Origin: Limivivens sp034101475
Lineage (GTDB): Bacteria > Bacillota > Clostridia > Lachnospirales > Lachnospiraceae
Length of the DNA stretch: 10,279 nucleotides
Direction of reading: 5' to 3'
NCBI GenBank assembly: GCA_034101475.1
Contig: JAXEJQ010000068.1
Location: 1 to 10,279 of the forward strand
A program made the translations under genes and the position numbers. This document shows, one piece after another, positions 6,467 through 10,279 of the stretch (position 1 is its first letter; each line of letters opens with the position of its first letter). The notes beneath the pieces are model-generated. The model was not told the origin of the DNA. It worked only from the letters and a program-made list of their open reading frames with translations, and ran no database searches.

Positions 6467-6517
6467 CATACTCATATAAAAAGCGCCTATATGTAGTCGG
6501 CATACTCTGATAAAATG
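6467..6517 (+). promoter_or_regulatory. Repeated promoter-like element and dyad upstream of the ABC exporter
   Basis: Two 17-base blocks at 6467-6483 and 6501-6517, both starting CATACTC, match at 14 of 17 positions, 34 bp apart. The second contains TGATAAAAT (6508-6516), a good extended -10. Between them CATATA (6473-6478) and TATATG (6488-6493) form a perfect dyad, extendable by three pairs with one bulge (6470-6472 with 6495-6497). The layout suggests a regulated promoter with an operator at about -35, but no cognate regulator is present in the window. Confidence 0.45.
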
Positions 6518-6627
6518 ATGTTGGGTTCAAAAGATGTCGACTGGGAAGCCTGGAGCCGCAAACCGCCATTACCCTGCTTGGCATCGGCCTTGTCAGCACC
6601 GGCGCCGCTATACCGGCGAAACAGTGA
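6514..6627 (+). pseudogene. Possible decayed C-terminus of a membrane transporter
   Basis: One frame from 6514 to a TGA at 6625-6627 has no start codon and is preceded in frame by TAA. It reads RLGSLEPQTAITLL then GIGLVSTGAAIPAKQ. This hydrophobic, GC-rich ending recalls the last helices of EamA-type drug/metabolite transporters, which have a LEPxxA motif and later an LLGIxLV-x-G-A ending. Here the usual residues between them appear missing, as in an internally deleted relic. The ABC exporter start lies 37 bases beyond. The assignment is tentative: it could be chance coding-like sequence in a leader. Confidence 0.3.
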
Positions 6628-6663
6628 TGGGAACAGAAAAATTGTAGTGCGGAGGAGAGCAGT

Positions 6664-7377
6664 ATGCTGGAAATTAACCATTTGACAAAAACATACGGCG
6701 AGAAAAAAGCCGTGGATGATTTGAACTTACATATTAACCCTGGCGAAATCTATGGCTTTATTGGCCACAACGGCGCGGGGAAAACCACAACGCTGAAATC
6801 TGTGGTGGGTATTCTGCAATTTGACCAGGGTGAGATTCTGATTGACGGAAAATCTATTAAAACTGCCCCTCTTGCCTGTAAACGGGAGATTGCCTATATT
6901 CCCGACAACCCCGATCTGTATGACTACATGACCGGCATCAGGTATCTGAACTTCATCGCAGATGTTTTCGGCGTCAGTGCGCAGGACAGGCAGATACGCA
7001 TCCGTAAATATGCAGACCTTTTTGAACTGACGGCAGATCTTGCTCAGCCTATCGCTGCCTACTCCCATGGTATGAAGCAAAAGCTGGCGATCATCGCTGC
7101 GTGGCTGCATCAGCCGAAGCTTATCATCATGGACGAGCCATTTGTCGGTCTGGATCCCAAAGCCGCCCATCTGCTTAAGGGTATGATGCGCGACGTCTGT
7201 GACGCGGGAGGAGCCATCTTTTTTTCCACCCATGTCCTTGAGGTGGCTGAAAAGCTCTGTGACAAGGTGGCAATTATCAAAGGAGGAAAGCTCGTCCGTT
7301 CCGGTACGATGGAGCAGGTGAAGGGCGATGATTCTCTGGAGGAGGTATTCCTGGAATTGGAGGGAGAATTATGCTGA
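6664..7377 (+). CDS. ABC-2 type exporter ATP-binding subunit
   Basis: The protein has 237 residues, with Walker A GHNGAGKT (34-41), a signature region YSHGMKQK (133-140) in place of LSGGQ, Walker B LIIMDEP (153-159) with catalytic E158, D-loop GLD (162-164) and switch H190 (STH). The Q-loop position has IPDNPDLY (79-86), with Asp rather than Gln, as seen in several BcrA/EcsA-like exporter ATPases. GGAGGAG (6651-6657) lies six bases before ATG. The final codons overlap the permease start by seven bases, so the two subunits are coupled. It powers a membrane exporter whose substrate (peptide antibiotic, lipid or other) cannot be told. The promoter region upstream contains a repeated element and dyad. 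A short C-terminal extension after the ATPase core is acidic (LEEVFLELEGE). Confidence 0.93.
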   Translation: MLEINHLTKTYGEKKAVDDLNLHINPGEIYGFIGHNGAGKTTTLKSVVGILQFDQGEILIDGKSIKTAPLACKREIAYIPDNPDLYDYMTGIRYLNFIADVFGVSAQDRQIRIRKYADLFELTADLAQPIAAYSHGMKQKLAIIAAWLHQPKLIIMDEPFVGLDPKAAHLLKGMMRDVCDAGGAIFFSTHVLEVAEKLCDKVAIIKGGKLVRSGTMEQVKGDDSLEEVFLELEGELC

Positions 7378-8972
7378 GCACTCTTTTGAAAAAACAGATG
7401 ACAGAAATATTCCGCAGCTACATTTATGACGCGAAAAAGAACCGCTCCCGCTCCAAAGCGGGAACGATTGCGTATCTCATCCTGTTTGTAGGCATCATGG
7501 TTGGTTTATTGGGCGGATTGTTTGCATACCTCTCCCTGTCCATATGCGGAGCGCTTACCGCCGTGGGGATGGATTGGCTCTACTTTACACTGATGGGACT
7601 GCTGGCTGTGTTGTTGGGCGTTTTCGGCAGCGTGTTTAATACCTATTCATGCCTGTATCTGTCGAAAGACAATGACCTTATGTTGTCGCTGCCAATCCCG
7701 GTCAATGTGATTATGGCGTCCCGTCTGCTGAGCGTCTATCTAATGGGACTTATGTATTCACTGGTTGTTATTCTTCCGGCGGTGATTGTCTACTGGGCCA
7801 TTGTATCGGTGTCAGCAGGTGTGATTATCGGCTGTCTTCTTCTGGTGCTGCTGATTTCCGTTTTTGTTCTGACGCTTTCCTGTGCGTTGGGCTGGGTGGT
7901 AGCCAAAATCAGCCTGAAACTGAAGAATAAAAGTTTTATCACGGTTGTGGTTTCACTGGTGTTTATTGGCGGATACTATTTCTTCTATTTCAAAGCCCAA
8001 ATCCTGATTCAGGATTTGCTCGCAAACGCCGCTGTTTACGGTGAGAAAGTGAAAGGCACAGCCTATCCGCTGTACCTGTTTGGCAGGGTCGGCACCGGTG
8101 ACGCGTTTGCAATGACAGTTGTATCGGCAGTAATACTGGCTCTTTTTGCGCTGATGTGGGTGCTCATTTCCAGAAGCTTCCTGAAAATAGCGGCGTCTTC
8201 CGGGCATACCGCCAGGAAGGTATACAAGGAACGTGCAATGAAACAGAAAGATATTACTTTGGCACTTTTGGGAAAGGAATTCGGTCGGTTTACTTCCAGC
8301 TCCAACTATATGCTCAACTGCGGTCTGGGTATTCTGCTGCTTCCCGTTTGCGGCGTACTGCTTCTCTGGAATGGCGGAGCTGTGATTTCGGTATTAAATG
8401 AGGTGTGCAGTGAACGGGCTGGCTGCATTCCTGTGCTTCTCAGTGCGGCCGTATGTATGCTTGCTTCTATGAATGATATGGCGGCACCCTCGGTTTCGCT
8501 GGAGGGCAGGAGCCTGTGGCTGATGCAGTCTTTGCCGGTAACGCCGTGGCAGATACTGCGGGCAAAGATCTGTATGCAGCTGCTTCTAACGGGAATTCCA
8601 GCGCTGTTTTGTATGGTCTGCATCGCTTTTATCTATCCTTATACTCCCTTGGAGCTGTTTTCGGCGGTGCTTGTTCCGACATCGTATGTATTGCTTTCCG
8701 CACTGTTCGGGCTGTTTTTAGGACTTAAAATGCCAATTCTTAACTGGACCAGTGAAATCACGCCAATAAAACAGAGTGCTTGCGTGACGATTGCTCTGTT
8801 CAGCGGTTTTGTGTATACCGCTTTACTGTGTGCGGGTTTTATGCTGATGAATGGCTGGAAGCTGGGGTTTGTCGGATATATGAGCGGCTTCGGGGTACTG
8901 ACATTGGTGTTGTGCATCGTACTTTATTTCTGGCTGAAAAAGAGAGGCTGTAACCTGTTTGCGGCGATATAG
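7371..8972 (+). CDS. ABC exporter permease, large single-chain type
   Basis: The protein has 533 residues with roughly 12 hydrophobic segments, including about 31-60, 68-92, 114-142, 146-178, 188-206, 246-268, 316-336, 400-423, 428-452, 468-494 and 500-522. The layout looks like two similar halves. In each half a polar stretch with a 'mSLPI/QSLPV' type motif precedes a helix (LMLSLPIPVNVIMASRLL 103-120; LMQSLPVTPWQILRAKI 384-400). This duplicated pattern and the length fit the clostridial putative ABC exporter permeases classed in Pfam as ABC_tran_2; that name is from memory and was not searched. GGAGG at 7359-7363 lies seven bases before ATG, and the start overlaps the ATPase stop. It would form the membrane channel with the ATPase. 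The C-terminus (WLKKRGCNLFAAI) looks complete. No terminator follows directly. Confidence 0.88.
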   Translation: MLSTLLKKQMTEIFRSYIYDAKKNRSRSKAGTIAYLILFVGIMVGLLGGLFAYLSLSICGALTAVGMDWLYFTLMGLLAVLLGVFGSVFNTYSCLYLSKDNDLMLSLPIPVNVIMASRLLSVYLMGLMYSLVVILPAVIVYWAIVSVSAGVIIGCLLLVLLISVFVLTLSCALGWVVAKISLKLKNKSFITVVVSLVFIGGYYFFYFKAQILIQDLLANAAVYGEKVKGTAYPLYLFGRVGTGDAFAMTVVSAVILALFALMWVLISRSFLKIAASSGHTARKVYKERAMKQKDITLALLGKEFGRFTSSSNYMLNCGLGILLLPVCGVLLLWNGGAVISVLNEVCSERAGCIPVLLSAAVCMLASMNDMAAPSVSLEGRSLWLMQSLPVTPWQILRAKICMQLLLTGIPALFCMVCIAFIYPYTPLELFSAVLVPTSYVLLSALFGLFLGLKMPILNWTSEITPIKQSACVTIALFSGFVYTALLCAGFMLMNGWKLGFVGYMSGFGVLTLVLCIVLYFWLKKRGCNLFAAI

Positions 8973-9113
8973 CAACCGCACAAGCTGAATATGCTGTGGC
9001 CGGGACAAACCATGCTCAAAATCGTTGGAGTGCTTTTGTTGATCGGAATCTGTTTCTGGATACGGAAATTACGTGCATTCGCTTTTGCTTCATTCGTTCT
9101 GGCGGGAGCTTGT
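8973..9113 (+). pseudogene. Possible membrane-protein remnant downstream of the permease
   Basis: After the permease TAG the same frame stays open and reads a hydrophobic stretch, MLKIVGVLLLIGICFWIRK then LRAFAFASFVLAGACIPF, before running into the palindrome at 9114 and the promoter beyond it. A candidate ATG at 8991 has no ribosome site. Two membrane-like helices suggest a piece of a small membrane protein cut off by the downstream module. I do not recognise the family, and chance cannot be excluded. Confidence 0.3.
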
Positions 9114-9134
9114 ATTCCTTTTTCAAAAAGGAAT
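9114..9134. repeat. Perfect 21-bp palindrome abutting the abiF promoter
   Basis: ATTCCTTTTT (9114-9123) and AAAAAGGAAT (9125-9134) are perfect inverted 10-base arms around a single C. It ends one base before the TTGACA of the next promoter. The near-zero spacer and position suggest a dimeric repressor operator or a module boundary rather than a terminator, because no T-tract follows on the + strand. Confidence 0.6.
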
Positions 9135-9135
9135 C

Positions 9136-9163
9136 TTGACAGTCGCAATAAAAGTTATATAAT
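9136..9163 (+). promoter_or_regulatory. Consensus promoter for the small RNA and abiF-like gene
   Basis: TTGACA (9136-9141) and TATAAT (9158-9163) are both perfect, 16 bp apart. Transcription would start near 9170, seven bases before the structured RNA. This is the best consensus promoter in the window and fits strong constitutive production of an RNA antitoxin-like molecule. Confidence 0.85.
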
Positions 9164-9169
9164 AATAGT

Positions 9170-9221
9170 AACAGAACCCACCACGCCTCTGATTTTCATG
9201 CGCAACCCGGTGGGACTTTTT
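9170..9221 (+). ncRNA. Upstream abiF-associated structured small RNA (copy 1), ending in a U-tract
   Basis: An outer stem pairs CCCACC (9177-9182) with GGTGGG (9209-9214). After a single A, an inner hairpin pairs CGC (9184-9186) with GCG (9200-9202) and TGA (9190-9192) with TCA (9196-9198) over a TTT loop. The strand CAACCC (9203-9208) joins the two stems. TTTTT at 9217-9221 follows, so the same fold can end the transcript, giving an RNA of about 52 bases from the promoter upstream, with read-through into the HEPN gene. Conserved RNA structures upstream of AbiF-type genes have been described (the abiF RNA motif, from memory). A second copy of this fold lies at 10181-10214. Confidence 0.75.
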
Positions 9222-9228
9222 CATTTAT

Positions 9229-9234
9229 GGGGTG
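9229..9234 (+). promoter_or_regulatory. Ribosome binding site that sets the abiF-like start
   Basis: GGGGTG lies four bases before the ATG at 9239. An in-frame ATG at 9227 overlaps this site and would add MGCF; the 9239 start, giving MYQYPKQ, is preferred. Confidence 0.6.
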
Positions 9235-9238
9235 TTTT

Positions 9239-10147
9239 ATGTATCAATATCCAAAACAAATATTAACAATAACACAGCAGGTACAATCATATATTGATGC
9301 GGGAATGGTAATTACTTCTCGTGCGGACGTAGAAAAAGCATTAAAGTCAGTTGGATTTTATCGTTTGCGTGGATACTCTTTCCACTTATATGATAATGCT
9401 ACAAAGAAGTATGTTCCGGGAACAAAGTTTGAAGATATTTTAAAGTTGTATCAATTTGATCAGGAATTATCTGCTATGATTTTTTCAATGATTTCGAAGA
9501 TTGAGGTGGCATTGAGAGTACGATTAGTGGAATCGTTACTTATACACGGAGAACCACTTGTTTTGCAGGATTCATCGATTTTTAAAGAGAAAAAACTGTA
9601 TTGGCAGAATATGTCTACAGTAGCGTCAGAAATTGCTCGCTCTAATGATGTGTTTATCAAACATAATTTTGATAATCATGATGGGGAGGTGCCTGTATGG
9701 GCAGCTGTTGAAGTCCTTTCATTTGGCACGTTATCGAAGGTAATTAAGAATTTGAAAACAGGTACTGGAAGTTCGTATTCTATATTGGCAACTAATTACC
9801 AGTATAAATCGAAAAAAGGGAATTTGGTAAATCCATCACAGAAAATGCTTGCTTCATGGATACAAGGTGTTTCTGTATTGCGTAATATGTGTGCTCATAA
9901 TTCCAGAATTTACAACCGAACAATACATACGACACCGGAAATTCTGGATGCAGATAAAGTCACACCACCACCGGCACATAACGGTTTGTATCAAATTTTA
10001 CTGGCGATGAAGTATCTGCGTTCATCGGATGAGGAATGGACAGTATTTATGGATGCCTTTGATAAGCTGATTCAAAATAATATTGATGTAATTAGTCTTA
10101 CAGCGATGAATCTTCCGACAGATTGGAAAGCACATTTAAGTGTATAA
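9239..10147 (+). CDS. abiF: Abi_2 (AbiD/AbiF-type) HEPN abortive-infection protein
   Basis: The protein has 302 residues, normal for Abi_2. Family landmarks in order: a TQQVQSYIDAGMVI lead-in (12-25), VGFYRLRGY (38-46, usually YYRLxGY), the LYQFDQEL segment (70-77), SKIEVALRVRL (86-96), VWAAVEVLSFGTLSKV (153-168) and the HEPN ribonuclease motif LRNMCAHNSRIYNR (214-227) with R215, N216 and H220 (R-x4-H). HEPN proteins of this kind are RNases that arrest growth upon phage infection. The gene sits between two copies of a structured RNA, which suggests that RNA binding restrains or guides it. It is more AT-rich than its neighbours: two 60-base rows within it count 38-40% GC, against 62% for a row of the M20 gene, a sign of horizontal transfer. 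It is read from the consensus promoter through the upstream RNA's U-tract. The exact subfamily (AbiD or AbiF) is less certain than the HEPN assignment. Confidence 0.9.
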   Translation: MYQYPKQILTITQQVQSYIDAGMVITSRADVEKALKSVGFYRLRGYSFHLYDNATKKYVPGTKFEDILKLYQFDQELSAMIFSMISKIEVALRVRLVESLLIHGEPLVLQDSSIFKEKKLYWQNMSTVASEIARSNDVFIKHNFDNHDGEVPVWAAVEVLSFGTLSKVIKNLKTGTGSSYSILATNYQYKSKKGNLVNPSQKMLASWIQGVSVLRNMCAHNSRIYNRTIHTTPEILDADKVTPPPAHNGLYQILLAMKYLRSSDEEWTVFMDAFDKLIQNNIDVISLTAMNLPTDWKAHLSV

Positions 10148-10149
10148 AC

Positions 10150-10162
10150 GCAGTAGAACTGC
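10150..10162 (+). other. Small hairpin just after the abiF-like stop codon
   Basis: GCAGT (10150-10154) and ACTGC (10158-10162) form a perfect five-pair stem with an AGA loop. It is followed by ATAAAATA, which contains a -10-like TAAAAT (10164-10169). That box would place a start near 10176, just before the second RNA copy, but no good -35 is seen. Confidence 0.35.
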
Positions 10163-10180
10163 ATAAAATAGTAAAGCAGA

Positions 10181-10214
10181 CCTAACCAAGCATTTTATGC
10201 TCAAACCGGTTAGG
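10181..10214 (+). ncRNA. Downstream copy of the abiF-associated structured RNA (copy 2)
   Basis: The outer stem pairs CCTAACC (10181-10187) with GGTTAGG (10208-10214). After one A, an inner hairpin AGCAT (10189-10193)/ATGCT (10197-10201) closes a TTT loop, and CAAACC (10202-10207) joins back to the outer stem. Every part corresponds to copy 1 in the same order. Relative to copy 1, two outer pairs (C-G to T-A and C-G to A-T) and one inner pair (C-G to A-T) change while pairing is kept. It is either the 3' UTR of the abiF-like mRNA or a separate small RNA, and is bounded by the terminator that follows. Confidence 0.65.
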
Positions 10215-10219
10215 CTTTC

Positions 10220-10254
10220 GGCGAAGTGTTACGATAAGCACTTCGCCATTTTTT
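10220..10254 (+). terminator. Intrinsic terminator of the abiF-like module
   Basis: GGCGAAGTG (10220-10228) pairs perfectly with CACTTCGCC (10239-10247) over a 10-base loop, followed by A and six T residues (10249-10254). It is placed to end both the gene transcript and the downstream RNA. Confidence 0.9.
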
Positions 10255-10279
10255 ATGGGATAATATTCTGGAAGAATTA

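Noticed and set aside
6373..6510. A 45-residue frame starting with an ATGA overlap at the hydrolase stop
   Set aside because: It has no ribosome site, the sequence is basic and low in pattern, and it runs through the repeated promoter-like blocks, so the overlap is probably chance.
6595..6617. A GC-rich inverted repeat, CGCCG with CGGCG, as a terminator before the ABC exporter
   Set aside because: Five pairs only and no following T-run; it lies in the possible coding relic and before a normal ribosome site.
9170..10254. The paired RNA copies as a CRISPR array or type III antitoxin repeat array
   Set aside because: There are only two copies, about 1 kb apart on opposite sides of a gene. They are diverged in sequence and conserved in fold, without spacers or tandem repeats.
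1..10279. tRNA, rRNA, insertion sequence or phage integrase genes
   Set aside because: No cloverleaf, rRNA core motif, transposase or recombinase coding sequence was seen on either strand.

Overview
The window looks like a chromosomal accessory stretch from a Gram-positive Clostridia member, most likely a gut Lachnospiraceae. The evidence is strong AGGAGG-type ribosome sites, TAAAAT/TATAAT -10 boxes, moderate GC, and the gene families present (DUF421, AraC, M20, IolE-like TIM barrel, ABC-2 exporter, Abi_2). This assignment is inferred from style, not from a marker gene. All recognised genes lie on the + strand.

Layout. (1) 1-60 is the tail of an unidentified gene. (2) 211-921 encodes a DUF421/YetF-type membrane protein. 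(3) 1095-5374 is a probable catabolic or salvage locus: an AraC-family regulator, then an M20 metallopeptidase/deacylase, then a TIM-barrel sugar isomerase/epimerase whose stop codon overlaps the start of an MFS transporter. The promoters of the M20 gene and of the TIM-barrel/MFS pair carry the same 31-bp element (24/31 identical) at the same distance from the -10 box. Each copy contains two half-sites 22 bp apart, as expected for an AraC-type activator, so the three genes probably form a local regulon of the adjacent regulator. A strong hairpin follows the MFS gene. (4) 5564-6376 is a stand-alone alpha/beta hydrolase. (5) 6377-6663 holds a repeated promoter-like element, an inverted repeat and what may be the decayed C-terminus of a membrane protein. 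(6) 6664-8972 is a two-gene ABC exporter (ATPase plus 533-residue permease, overlapping start/stop). (7) 8973-9113 is a possible membrane-protein remnant. (8) 9114-10254 is a compact, more AT-rich defence-like module. It contains a perfect 10-bp-arm palindrome, a consensus TTGACA-N16-TATAAT promoter, a ~50-nt structured RNA ending in a U-tract, an Abi_2/AbiF-type HEPN gene, a second copy of the same RNA fold downstream, and an intrinsic terminator.

The most notable signal is in the last module. The HEPN gene is flanked on both sides by what appears to be the same small RNA structure. Both copies have an outer stem, a one-A junction, an inner hairpin with a UUU loop, and a CAAMCC single strand. 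Two outer pairs and one inner pair differ in a compensated way between copies. This fits an RNA-guarded HEPN ribonuclease arrangement (toxin/antitoxin or abortive infection), with two RNA copies rather than one.
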